Shown one piece after another: positions 1 to 6,664 of a DNA stretch of 14,784 nt (within the stretch, counting starts at the first letter, position 1; every line of letters begins with the position of its first letter). Location of the stretch: contig CALCUH010000182.1 of the NCBI GenBank assembly GCA_937907165.1, positions 1 through 14,784 on the forward strand. The letters run 5' to 3'. Origin of the DNA: an uncultured Bacteroidales bacterium (GTDB taxonomy: Bacteria; Bacteroidota; Bacteroidia; Bacteroidales; Paludibacteraceae). A program made the position numbers and the translations under genes. Under the pieces are notes generated by a model. The model worked only from the letters and a program-made list of their open reading frames with translations, did no database searches and was not told where the DNA came from.

Positions 1-90
1 TGGATCCTTTTCAAAAAAGCGAATCCGCAATATTGTGTTTACTGGTATTCTGGAAAGTATAGTTGACGATATTAATGTTTAGCGGACACC
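1..90. other. window edge, possible C-terminal tail of an upstream gene
   Basis: No complete gene is visible here. On the plus strand two frames are open from the window edge: one stops at 64-66 and one at 80-82. Either could be the last 20-26 codons of a gene entering from the left, but neither has a recognisable motif. The following hairpin at 99-127 could end such a gene as well as the minus-strand lipoprotein gene. I cannot choose between the frames. Confidence 0.25.
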
Positions 91-93
91 AAT

Positions 94-127
94 AAAAAAA
101 GTGCGGAATTCATTGAATCCCGCACTT
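94..127 (-). terminator. Rho-independent terminator of the lipoprotein gene
   Basis: The arms AAGTGCGG (99-106) and CCGCACTT (120-127) pair perfectly. The stem continues after one mismatch with ATTC/GAAT (108-111 with 115-118) around a 3-base loop. Read on the minus strand the hairpin is followed by seven T (94-100). It lies about 20 bases past the lipoprotein stop codon. On the plus strand the following tract is only weakly T-rich, so any bidirectional use is uncertain. Confidence 0.85.
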
Positions 128-148
128 CCTAATTATTGGAAACTCTGA

Positions 149-583
149 TTATTGAGCGATCTCAACGATGTGAGTGATGTTCTCTTTCGCATCGTCCAAC
201 CAGTAGCTTACTTGCTTGTTGTTCAAGATTGATTTCTCGATGTTAGCGAATGCGATGGTATCGAATGCGCCGTCCTTGATCAAGATTACTTGAGCGTCTG
301 AGTTCAACATGATTTTCTTGAGGCTTCCGTCGCCGTCAGTGTCCTTCAAGTTAAGAGCCCATCCTCCGTCAGCCTCTTCGTGCAAGCCGAAAGATTTAGC
401 TGCGATACTGTTCTCCTGTAAGAAGTTGTTAACTACTTCTTGAACAGCCTCTGTTGCCTCTTGTGCAGCTTCTTGAACAGCTTCTGTTGTCTCTTGAGCT
501 GCTTGCTCTGCTTTGTTCTCAGTCTTCTTGCTACAGCTTGCCATGATAGCCAAGCATCCCATCAAAAGAAAAATCTTCTTCAT
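149..583 (-). CDS. small lipoprotein with 11-residue repeats and a DxDxDG loop
   Basis: A 144-residue exported lipoprotein of unknown function. Residues 1-16 form a short positively charged, hydrophobic signal sequence ending in a lipobox MASC, with Cys17 as the lipidation site. Residues 28-49 hold two near-identical 11-residue units (AAQETTEAVQE and AAQEATEAVQE), rich in Ala, Glu and Gln and likely helical; they could form a tether or coiled coil. A small globular domain of about 85 residues follows. It contains a DTDGDG stretch at 81-86 that resembles a calcium-binding loop, but this is not shown. The gene lies 43 bases downstream of the duplicated-domain gene on the same strand with no clear promoter between, so the two are probably co-transcribed. 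It ends at a strong terminator. I do not recognise the family. Confidence 0.85.
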   Translation of the reverse strand: MKKIFLLMGCLAIMASCSKKTENKAEQAAQETTEAVQEAAQEATEAVQEVVNNFLQENSIAAKSFGLHEEADGGWALNLKDTDGDGSLKKIMLNSDAQVILIKDGAFDTIAFANIEKSILNNKQVSYWLDDAKENITHIVEIAQ

Positions 584-626
584 GTTACTTAAATATTAAT
601 TGGTTTATAAATTTGTTAGTGTCCGA

Positions 627-1283
627 TTATTTTACGAAAACGGTGTCGATGGCACCCTTAGCGATTTTTTGGTTAGCGACTTTGGATGCGGAAACCAACT
701 TAGTAGAACCTGCTTTCAAAGCGAATAATACTTTGGTAGGGTCTGCCTCAGCGTCAGCCATCTTGATCTCCTTGTAGTTGTTGTCGATGTAAGATGCGCC
801 TGCGTCAGAGAGCTCGATCACGTCTCCGTCCACTTGGATGGTTACGGAACCTGCCTTAACGTCCACGATGTTCACTTCACCGGTCTTGCCGATGTGGTTG
901 AAGCGGATCATGTCTGAATCCTTCAATCCGGACAACTCCAGCTCCACGCTACCTTGAGCGAATGAAGTCTCGCTAGCTCCGCTCTTGATCACTGGGTTAG
1001 AGCAATCTGTCGGAGATACAAGGTTGGTAGACTTAGCTGCCAATACCAAAAGTACTGATGAAGGGTTAGCCTCTGCTGTAGCTTTGTTCATAGCTACCAA
1101 TGAAGTGCTCAAATAAGAGCATCCAGCGTCTGACAGGTTGATTGTCTTTCCGTCGATGTTAAAGGTTACGTTACCTGCGGCTACTTTGCCAGCCACTACT
1201 TTAATCGCACCCGCATATCCCGCATTGTTGCATGCGATGATATCATTTGCTCCAAATTTTGCTAAATCGATTGAATTTGCCAT
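627..1283 (-). CDS. internally duplicated protein of unknown function
   Basis: A 218-residue protein made of two tandem copies of the same domain of about 105 residues (roughly 4-110 and 113-218, offset 108). The best-aligned block, residues 39-90 against 147-198, is about half identical; it includes a shared LSDAG.SY motif and the pattern S/GT.LVS. Both units have alternating hydrophobic residues typical of beta structure. There is no signal peptide, lipobox or membrane segment, so by sequence it appears cytoplasmic. Unit one has three Cys (18, 55, 94) and unit two has none. It is the first gene of a probable two-gene unit with the downstream lipoprotein. A plausible Bacteroidota promoter lies about 65-95 bases upstream. 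I do not recognise the fold or family; ATG at 1283 is the only sensible start. Confidence 0.85.
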   Translation of the reverse strand: MANSIDLAKFGANDIIACNNAGYAGAIKVVAGKVAAGNVTFNIDGKTINLSDAGCSYLSTSLVAMNKATAEANPSSVLLVLAAKSTNLVSPTDCSNPVIKSGASETSFAQGSVELELSGLKDSDMIRFNHIGKTGEVNIVDVKAGSVTIQVDGDVIELSDAGASYIDNNYKEIKMADAEADPTKVLFALKAGSTKLVSASKVANQKIAKGAIDTVFVK

Positions 1284-1346
1284 CTTTTAATAAGCGTTTT
1301 TAAAAGTTAAAAATAAGTTTCTCTTTATTTGAGAATATCACGAAAG

Positions 1347-1377
1347 TAAAATTAGAAATTGTTTATGACATTTCAAA
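1347..1377 (-). promoter_or_regulatory. putative promoter of the duplicated-domain gene
   Basis: Read on the minus strand, TTTG (1374-1377) is followed after exactly 19 bases by TAATTTTA (1347-1354). This matches the Bacteroidota sigma-ABfr pattern TTTG-N19-TAnnTTTG except for the last base. It leaves a leader of roughly 55-60 bases before the ATG at 1283. Confidence 0.4.
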
Positions 1378-1425
1378 ACTTTCATGGGAAGTATTTTTCC
1401 GTCACATTGATTGAAAGGACGATTC

Positions 1426-1457
1426 CCATAGCTTTTGTGCCCTTTCCAGAGCTATGG
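1426..1457. repeat. inverted repeat with 8-base perfect arms
   Basis: CCATAGCT (1426-1433) and AGCTATGG (1450-1457) are perfect reverse complements around a 16-base spacer; one G-U and one A-U pair can extend the stem inward. No T-tract follows on either strand, so it does not look like an intrinsic terminator. It could be an operator, part of an untranslated RNA, or chance. Confidence 0.4.
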
Positions 1458-1583
1458 AAGAGTATGGATTTTATGATAGATTGTATCGTTCCCTTATAAT
1501 TTATATATTGTAAATGTTAAAATGGTAATCCGTCAGTTCTTCTAAATCGTAATTTGTAAATATTTAAATAGTAAATAAATTCG

Positions 1584-1591
1584 TATCTTTG
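1584..1591 (+). promoter_or_regulatory. thrC operon promoter, -7 element
   Basis: TATCTTTG is a perfect match to the Bacteroidota -7 consensus TAnnTTTG. No good TTG is seen at the expected upstream spacing. Transcription would start near 1598, giving a leader of only about 10-15 bases before the thrC ATG. This rules out the TTG at 1589 as a start codon because it lies inside the promoter. Confidence 0.65.
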
Positions 1592-1609
1592 CGCCAAATT
1601 TTAACCGAT

Positions 1610-2911
1610 ATGATGTACTATAGTACCAATAAAAAAGCCGCTAAAGCGACCCTCCAAGAGGCGGTCGTGAAGGGTTTGGCTTCCGATAAGGGGCTCTTTA
1701 TGCCCGAGGTGATCAAGCAATTGCCCGCTTCCTTCTTCGAGGGAATGAAGGACATGTCTTTCCAGGAAATCGCTTATGTGGTGGCTGACGCCTTCTTCGG
1801 CGAGGATGTGGACGCAGCCTCTTTGAAGGAGATCGTTTATGACACGCTTAGTTTCGACGTGCCGCTTGTGCATGTGAATGACAACATCTATAGTTTGGAA
1901 CTCTTCCATGGTCCTACTTTGGCGTTCAAGGATGTGGGCGCTCGCTTCATGTCGCGCCTCCTTGGTTACTTCATCAAGAAGGAGGGTCAGAAGAATGTGA
2001 ACGTCCTCGTGGCTACCTCCGGTGATACGGGTTCAGCCGTGGCTAACGGTTTCTTGGGCGTCGAGGGCATCCATGTCTATGTGCTCTATCCGAAGGGTAA
2101 GGTGAGCCCTATCCAAGAGTGCCAATTCACCACTTTGGGAAAGAACATCACCGCCCTTGAGGTGGACGGCGTGTTCGATGACTGCCAGGCGCTGGTGAAG
2201 AACGCTTTCATGGACAAGGAGTTGAATGACCACATGAAGTTGACTTCTGCCAACTCCATCAACGTGGCTCGCTTCCTTCCGCAGGCGTTCTACTACTTCT
2301 ACGCTGTGGCTCAGTTGCACAAGCTTGGTATCAAGGACGACATCGTGATCTGTGTTCCTTCCGGCAACTTCGGAAACATCACCGCCGGTTTGTTCGGCAA
2401 ACGCATGGGTATGCCTGTGAAGCGTTTCATCGCCGCTAACAACCGCAACGATATATTCTATAATTACTTGAAGACGGGCGTCTATTCGCCTAAGCCTTCC
2501 GTGCAGACCATCGCTAACGCTATGGACGTGGGTGATCCGAGCAACTTCGCCCGTGTGCTTGCGCTCTATAAGGAGTCGCACGAGGCTATCGTCGCTGAAA
2601 TCGGCGGCTGCACTTATACCGACGAGCAGATTCGCGAGTCTTTGAAGAGTTGCTTCGAGAAGACGCATTATCTGTTGGATCCTCACGGCGCTGTGGGCTA
2701 CAGGGCGCTTTGCGAGCACTTGAAGCCGGGCGAGACGGGTGTCTTCTTGGAGACCGCCCATCCTGCTAAGTTCAAGGAGACGGTGGAGAGCATCATCGGT
2801 TCGGAGGTGGAGATTCCTGCTAAGCTTCAAGCTTTCATGAAGGGTCAGAAGCAGAGCGTGCAGATGACGAAGGATTTCGCTTCGTTCAAGTCATTCCTTT
2901 TGAAAGAATAA
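1610..2911 (+). CDS. thrC: threonine synthase
   Basis: This enzyme converts O-phosphohomoserine and water to threonine and phosphate, the last step of threonine synthesis, in the cytoplasm with pyridoxal phosphate. The protein (433 residues from the ATG at 1610) has the family's N-terminal YYSTN...GLFMPE segment. The PLP lysine sits in HGPTLAFKD (Lys107 in this numbering), and the glycine-rich phosphate-binding loops TSGDTGSA and PSGNFGNI follow. Length fits the fungal/Gram-negative type, about 430 residues. A longer frame reaches back to a TTG at 1589, but that codon is inside the promoter; ATG at 1610 or the adjacent one at 1613 are the real choices. It heads an operon with hisH starting one base after its stop. 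In Bacteroides thrC is normally near thrA; here thrA is about 9.5 kb away. Confidence 0.97.
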   Translation: MMYYSTNKKAAKATLQEAVVKGLASDKGLFMPEVIKQLPASFFEGMKDMSFQEIAYVVADAFFGEDVDAASLKEIVYDTLSFDVPLVHVNDNIYSLELFHGPTLAFKDVGARFMSRLLGYFIKKEGQKNVNVLVATSGDTGSAVANGFLGVEGIHVYVLYPKGKVSPIQECQFTTLGKNITALEVDGVFDDCQALVKNAFMDKELNDHMKLTSANSINVARFLPQAFYYFYAVAQLHKLGIKDDIVICVPSGNFGNITAGLFGKRMGMPVKRFIAANNRNDIFYNYLKTGVYSPKPSVQTIANAMDVGDPSNFARVLALYKESHEAIVAEIGGCTYTDEQIRESLKSCFEKTHYLLDPHGAVGYRALCEHLKPGETGVFLETAHPAKFKETVESIIGSEVEIPAKLQAFMKGQKQSVQMTKDFASFKSFLLKE

Positions 2912-2912
2912 T

Positions 2913-3512
2913 ATGAATGTAGTCATCATAAAATATAACGCTGGCAATATTTTCTCCGTGGATTACGCGCTGCGCCGCTTGGGCGTTGAGGCTGAAATCA
3001 CGGGGGATATCGATAAGATAAAGTCTGCCGACAAGGTGATTTTCCCGGGTGTGGGTGAGGCGGAGACGACCATGAACTACCTTAGGGAGCATCGTTTGGA
3101 CGAGGTGATCAAGGGCTTGAAACAGCCTACGCTGGGCATCTGCATCGGTATGCAGCTGATGTGCCAATCTTCCGAGGAGGCGAACTCTGGTAATGTGGAT
3201 TGCTTGGGCATCTTCGAGGAGCGGGTGAAGAAGTTCATCCCGACCGAACAGGTCATCAAGGTGCCTCATATGGGTTGGAATACCATCACGGACCTCAAGT
3301 CGCCTCTTTTCGAGGGTCTTCCGAAGGATCCGTACTTCTACTACGTGCATAGTTTCTATGCGACGGTGGGAAAGGATACTATCGCCCAAACTGATTATAT
3401 CCATCCATATAGCGCGGCGCTCCATAGGGATAATTTCTATGCGGTGCAGTTCCACCCTGAGAAGAGTGGCGCCATGGGTGAAATCGTCTTAAAGAATTTC
3501 TTAAATATTTGA
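2913..3512 (+). CDS. hisH: imidazole glycerol phosphate synthase, glutamine amidotransferase subunit
   Basis: HisH hydrolyses glutamine and passes ammonia to HisF, which makes imidazole glycerol phosphate and AICAR in histidine synthesis. The 199-residue protein has the full class I amidotransferase set: oxyanion loop PGVG (45-48), nucleophile Cys77 in GICIGMQ, and His181 and Glu183 in QFHPEKSG. Length is normal for HisH. The start is one base after the thrC stop, and hisF begins 8 bases after its own stop, so translation is probably coupled. In many Bacteroidales hisA lies between hisH and hisF; here it does not. The sequence resembles biosynthetic HisH, not the paralogues found in surface-polysaccharide loci. 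Confidence 0.97.
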   Translation: MNVVIIKYNAGNIFSVDYALRRLGVEAEITGDIDKIKSADKVIFPGVGEAETTMNYLREHRLDEVIKGLKQPTLGICIGMQLMCQSSEEANSGNVDCLGIFEERVKKFIPTEQVIKVPHMGWNTITDLKSPLFEGLPKDPYFYYVHSFYATVGKDTIAQTDYIHPYSAALHRDNFYAVQFHPEKSGAMGEIVLKNFLNI

Positions 3513-3520
3513 TAACGCCT

Positions 3521-4282
3521 ATGTTAGCAAAACGTATTATTCCTTGTTTGGATATCAAAGACGGTCAGACTGTCAAGGGTATCAACTTCGTTAATATACG
3601 AAACGTGGGCGATCCGGTGGAGTTGGGCGCCGAGTATAGCCGTCAGGGTGCCGATGAGTTGGTGTTCCTGGACATCACCGCTTCCCACGAGGGTAGAAAG
3701 ACTTTCGTGGACTTGGTGAAGCGTATCGCGCAAAACATCAGCATCCCTTTCACGGTGGGTGGCGGCATTCATGAGTTGGGTGACGTCGACAAGCTTTTGG
3801 CGGCGGGTGCCGATAAGGTTTCCATCAATTCCGCCGCTATCAAGAATCCTGATTTGATCAGCGAGGTGGCGAAGAATTTCGGTTCGCAGGTGTGCACCGT
3901 GGCCATCGACGCGAAACTGGACGAGAGCGGCGAATGGACTTGCTACTTGAATGGCGGTCGTATCGCTACGGAGAAGAAGCTTTTCTCGTGGGCGAAAGAG
4001 GCGCAGGAGCGTGGCGCCGGTGAGATTCTCTTCACTAGCATGAATCATGATGGTGTGAAGCAGGGTTTCGCTAACGATGCCTTGGCTGTTCTCTCCGAAT
4101 CGTTGTCTATCCCTGTCATCGCTTCCGGCGGTGCGGGTAATATGCAACATTTTAAGGATGTTTTCGAAAAGGGTAAGGCGGACGCGGCTTTGGCTGCCTC
4201 CATCTTCCATTTCCATGAAATCGCTATCCCTGACCTGAAGAAATATCTGGCGGGGGAAAACATCCCGATGCGTATCGTATAA
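3521..4282 (+). CDS. hisF: imidazole glycerol phosphate synthase, cyclase subunit
   Basis: HisF is the TIM-barrel synthase that uses ammonia from HisH and PRFAR to form imidazole glycerol phosphate and AICAR. From the ATG at 3521 (LAKRIIPCLD) the protein is 253 residues. The two catalytic aspartates fall exactly at Asp11 and Asp130 of the Thermotoga numbering. Phosphate-binding segments GGGI (80-83) and ASGGAG are present. The usual TSxDRDG loop reads TSMNHDG, so one aspartate is replaced by Asn while the last Asp-Gly is kept; I believe this is a common form in Bacteroidota. A frame extends back to TTG at 3509 overlapping hisH, but the ATG start gives the standard N-terminus. It pairs with the gene just upstream. 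Confidence 0.97.
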   Translation: MLAKRIIPCLDIKDGQTVKGINFVNIRNVGDPVELGAEYSRQGADELVFLDITASHEGRKTFVDLVKRIAQNISIPFTVGGGIHELGDVDKLLAAGADKVSINSAAIKNPDLISEVAKNFGSQVCTVAIDAKLDESGEWTCYLNGGRIATEKKLFSWAKEAQERGAGEILFTSMNHDGVKQGFANDALAVLSESLSIPVIASGGAGNMQHFKDVFEKGKADAALAASIFHFHEIAIPDLKKYLAGENIPMRIV

Positions 4283-4313
4283 CGTTGTTATTGCGGACGA
4301 TAATAGAATAAAA

Positions 4314-4823
4314 ATGGTAGAATATTTTCCCGTCATAGACGAAGAGGGTAACGTGATAGACCGCGCTACTCGTCAGGAATGCCACAGCGGCTCTAAGATT
4401 CTTCATGCCGCTGTCCATCTGCATGTGTTTAACAAGGAGGGTGACCTCTATATGCAGAAACGCGCCGACTGGAAGGATATCCAGCCGGGCAAGTGGGACA
4501 CCGCTGTGGGCGGCCACATTGATTTCGGCGAGAGCGTGGAGATCGCCATGCTCCGTGAGGCGCGCGAGGAGTTGGGCTTGACCGACATCCAGCCGGAGCG
4601 TCTCTTCAATTACATCTGGGAGAGCCCCGTGGAGCGTGAGATGATTTACGTTCATCGTATCGTCTACGACAAGACTCCGCAACCTGACCAATCTGAAGTG
4701 GTGGACGGACGTTTCTGGAAGATTTCCGAGATTGAGGAGAACTTGGGTAAGGAGGTCTTCACTCCTAATTTTGAACTGGATTTCAAGAAACTGAAAGAGG
4801 CTGGCGTTATCGCCGCTAAATAA
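4314..4823 (+). CDS. Nudix hydrolase, YfcD/IPP-isomerase-like
   Basis: A 169-residue Nudix protein. The Nudix box is complete at residues 67-89 (G67, E73, R81-E82, R84-E85-E86, G88), matching Gx5Ex7REUxEExGU, so a metal-dependent diphosphate hydrolase is expected. The N-terminal part (ATR.E.H....LH.A..) resembles the YfcD and isopentenyl-diphosphate isomerase-like branch of the family. Substrate cannot be read from sequence. The gene starts 31 bases after hisF with no promoter visible, so it is taken as part of the thrC operon. Housecleaning of a modified nucleotide or activated sugar is a reasonable guess only. Confidence 0.93.
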   Translation: MVEYFPVIDEEGNVIDRATRQECHSGSKILHAAVHLHVFNKEGDLYMQKRADWKDIQPGKWDTAVGGHIDFGESVEIAMLREAREELGLTDIQPERLFNYIWESPVEREMIYVHRIVYDKTPQPDQSEVVDGRFWKISEIEENLGKEVFTPNFELDFKKLKEAGVIAAK

Positions 4824-4838
4824 ATAATTGTCATAAAG

Positions 4839-5648
4839 ATGGCTTATAAAGTATTGGTGTTGGACATCGACGGTACGTTGACCAACTCGAAGAAGGAAAT
4901 CACGAAGGAGACGAAGAAGGCTTTGCATGAGGCTCAGGAGAATGGTGTGATCGTTGTCCTTGCCTCTGGTCGTCCGACCCCGGGTATCGTACCTATCGCC
5001 GATGAGATTGAACTCGATAAGTTCGGTGGTTATATTCTCTCTTTCAACGGCGCTGTCATCACTGATTACCGTACGAAGAAGGTGGTCTACGAGACGGTCT
5101 TGCCGATGGAAGAGGTGCCTAAGCTTTATAAATCATCCTGCGACCACGGTGTGACGATTGTCACCTACAAGGATGATTCCATTATCACGGAGAATGAGTC
5201 TGACCAATATGTGGCGATAGAGGCCCGAATCAATAAAATGCCTGTCCGCAAGGTGGATAATTTCGTGGAGCAAATCACGAAACCTGTCACTAAGTGCCTG
5301 ATGGTGGGCGATGGCGATTACCTCGCCGAGGTGGAACAGGACATCAACAAGGAATATGGTGATAGGTTGAACGTTTACCGTTCCGAGCCTTTCTTCCTCG
5401 AAATCATGCCGCAAAATATTGATAAGGCGTACTCTTTGGGCAAGTTGTTGGATCATATCGGTCTGACGAAAGAGGAGATGATCGCTTGCGGTGACGGATT
5501 CAATGACCTTTCGATGATCAAATTCGCTGGCTTGGGCGTAGCGATGGGCAATGCGCAAGAGGTGGTGAAACAATCCGCTAATTATGTGACTTGCTCGAAC
5601 GACGAGAACGGTGTGGCGAATGTGGTAAACGAATTTATTCTCTCATGA
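4839..5648 (+). CDS. Cof-type HAD family phosphatase
   Basis: A 269-residue HAD-superfamily hydrolase of the Cof/IIB class. All four motifs are present: DIDGT with nucleophile Asp9 and acid/base Asp11, Ser43 in LASGRP, Lys196 in NIDKAYSL, and GDGFND at 218-223. The middle segment, about residues 85-190, is the cap domain. These enzymes remove phosphate from small phosphorylated metabolites such as sugar phosphates, often with broad range. It starts 15 bases after the Nudix gene and its stop overlaps the next start in ATGA, which points to coupled translation. The exact substrate cannot be told. Confidence 0.95.
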   Translation: MAYKVLVLDIDGTLTNSKKEITKETKKALHEAQENGVIVVLASGRPTPGIVPIADEIELDKFGGYILSFNGAVITDYRTKKVVYETVLPMEEVPKLYKSSCDHGVTIVTYKDDSIITENESDQYVAIEARINKMPVRKVDNFVEQITKPVTKCLMVGDGDYLAEVEQDINKEYGDRLNVYRSEPFFLEIMPQNIDKAYSLGKLLDHIGLTKEEMIACGDGFNDLSMIKFAGLGVAMGNAQEVVKQSANYVTCSNDENGVANVVNEFILS

Positions 5649-6259
5649 AGGTATATGTGAAGGCATACGTCTCGATTTCAGGCGAGAAGGTGATGGTGAA
5701 TGGCGAGGATTTCCCTGTTCGTCGCGAGGAGGGGAAGACATGGCTGGCGGATATCTATGCCGCGATTGGTTGCCAATACCCTAAGTTCTTCAAGATGGAT
5801 AATCTTTGCAAGACTGGTTTCCTTGCTTCTGAGTTGCTGATGGGAAAGCTTTCGCTCGCACCTGAGGAGCCTAAGAAGGATTGGTCTGTGATTCTCCTAT
5901 CGCGCTCAGGCTCGCTGGACGACGACAAGGCTTATCAGAAGACGATCGCTTCGGCTGACGATTATTTTCCGAGCCCGGCGGTTTTCGTCTACACGCTCTC
6001 CAACATCGTGACGGGCGAAATAGCCATACGTCACAAGATCATGGGCGAGTCGTCCTGCTTTGTGACAGAAACGTTCTCACCCGAAACCGCCTATGCACTC
6101 TCTATGAACGGATTCCTTCCCGAGAAGGAAATCAAGCACCAGATTTTCGGTTGGTGCGAATATTTGGACGGCAACCTCTCCGCAAAATTCTACGCATTGT
6201 CTACCGAGGCGGATGGGGCGTTGGGGGAGTGGAAGGAAGAGGTGATGGTTGCTGATTAA
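5645..6259 (+). CDS. half-length, catalytically degenerate ketoacyl-synthase-like protein
   Basis: A 204-residue protein starting at the ATG that overlaps the HAD stop (ATGA); a longer upstream frame inside the HAD gene is ignored. The region FPSPAVFVYTL.NIVTGEI.IRHKI.GESS resembles the part of beta-ketoacyl synthases leading to the nucleophile elbow, but the expected TACSS is replaced by TETFS, so the active-site cysteine is absent. The protein stops where the second half of the thiolase fold, with both catalytic histidines, would begin. I recall similar short KS-like proteins in Bacteroidota aryl polyene/flexirubin clusters, and the neighbouring ACP-KS operon supports this. It may be a structural or chain-length partner. 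It is transcribed with the thrC-his operon and not obviously with the ACP operon. Confidence 0.75.
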   Translation: MKVYVKAYVSISGEKVMVNGEDFPVRREEGKTWLADIYAAIGCQYPKFFKMDNLCKTGFLASELLMGKLSLAPEEPKKDWSVILLSRSGSLDDDKAYQKTIASADDYFPSPAVFVYTLSNIVTGEIAIRHKIMGESSCFVTETFSPETAYALSMNGFLPEKEIKHQIFGWCEYLDGNLSAKFYALSTEADGALGEWKEEVMVAD

Positions 6260-6282
6260 ATAGTAAATCGTAATTTGCAAAT
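6256..6282 (+). repeat. short sequence shared with the thrC upstream region
   Basis: TTAAATAGTAAAT (6256-6268) and AAATCGTAATTTGCAAAT (6265-6282) both recur before thrC, as 1564-1576 and 1544-1561 (17 of 18 matching), but in swapped order. The low-complexity, AT-rich make-up means this may be ordinary Bacteroidales intergenic sequence and need not be a functional element. Confidence 0.35.
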
Positions 6283-6324
6283 CCATCTATATTCCCACAA
6301 ATAAAAGCCTTCCTACCCCTTAAC

Positions 6325-6355
6325 TTGCCATTTCATTTCAAAATATATATCTTTG
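6325..6355 (+). promoter_or_regulatory. promoter of the ACP-ketoacyl synthase operon
   Basis: TTG (6325-6327) is followed after 20 bases by TATCTTTG (6348-6355), a full match to the Bacteroidota -33/-7 promoter pattern. Transcription would begin near 6362, about 20 bases before the ACP start codon. This marks the ACP-to-glycosyltransferase genes as a separate transcription unit from the thrC operon. Confidence 0.75.
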
Positions 6356-6382
6356 TTGTCTCATTGAAAAAATACGAATGGA

Positions 6383-6658
6383 ATGAATGAATTGATAGAA
6401 ACATTAAAAAGTGAGATAATCGAGGCGTTGAACCTCGAAGGGATGTCGCCTGCTGATATTGATGAAAATGCGCCGCTCTTCAATGGCGGAAACGCTTCGG
6501 CGGAAGGTTTGGGTCTCGATTCTATCGATGCGCTCGAACTTATCGTGCTGATGGAAAGAAACTACGGAATCAAATTGAAAAACGCCAACGAAGGGAAGGA
6601 AATCTTCAAGTCTATCGCTACGATGGCGGAATATATCTCTAAAAACAGAACGAAATAA
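6383..6658 (+). CDS. acyl carrier protein
   Basis: A 91-residue carrier protein. The phosphopantetheine attachment site is Ser47 in GLGLDSIDALEL, the classic DSxxxxEL motif; charged helices on either side fit the four-helix ACP fold. It carries the growing acyl or polyketide chain for the ketoacyl synthase encoded just downstream. It is not the usual housekeeping AcpP, which is shorter and lacks the insertion FNGGNASAEG before the motif; that insertion is typical of ACPs dedicated to secondary pathways. It is first in an operon with its own promoter, and the KS gene begins 6 bases after its stop. A phosphopantetheinyl transferase is not encoded nearby. Confidence 0.95.
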   Translation: MNELIETLKSEIIEALNLEGMSPADIDENAPLFNGGNASAEGLGLDSIDALELIVLMERNYGIKLKNANEGKEIFKSIATMAEYISKNRTK

Positions 6659-6664
6659 ATTCGT

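Larger units (their letters stand above)
1284..1609. other. divergent intergenic region between the duplicated-domain gene and thrC
   Basis: This AT-rich stretch of 326 bases holds the minus-strand promoter for the duplicated-domain gene (1347-1377) and the plus-strand promoter for thrC (1584-1591). It also contains an inverted repeat (1426-1457), a possible short plus-strand reading frame (1454-1513), and a sequence motif at 1544-1576 that recurs before the ACP operon. I see no tRNA, rRNA or known riboswitch in it. Confidence 0.7.

Noticed and set aside
1589..1591. TTG as an upstream start for thrC
   Set aside because: The codon lies inside the TATCTTTG promoter element, and family members begin near the YYSTN segment encoded right after 1610.
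2033..2830. 265-codon minus-strand frame opposite thrC
   Set aside because: Shadow of threonine synthase; low-complexity composition and no motif.
2913..4282. hisH/hisF as the polysaccharide-type paralogue pair
   Set aside because: Both proteins look like the canonical biosynthetic enzymes with normal motifs, and no sugar-modifying genes flank them directly.
3524..4336. 270-codon minus-strand frame opposite hisF
   Set aside because: Shadow of hisF, which has both catalytic aspartates in the plus frame.
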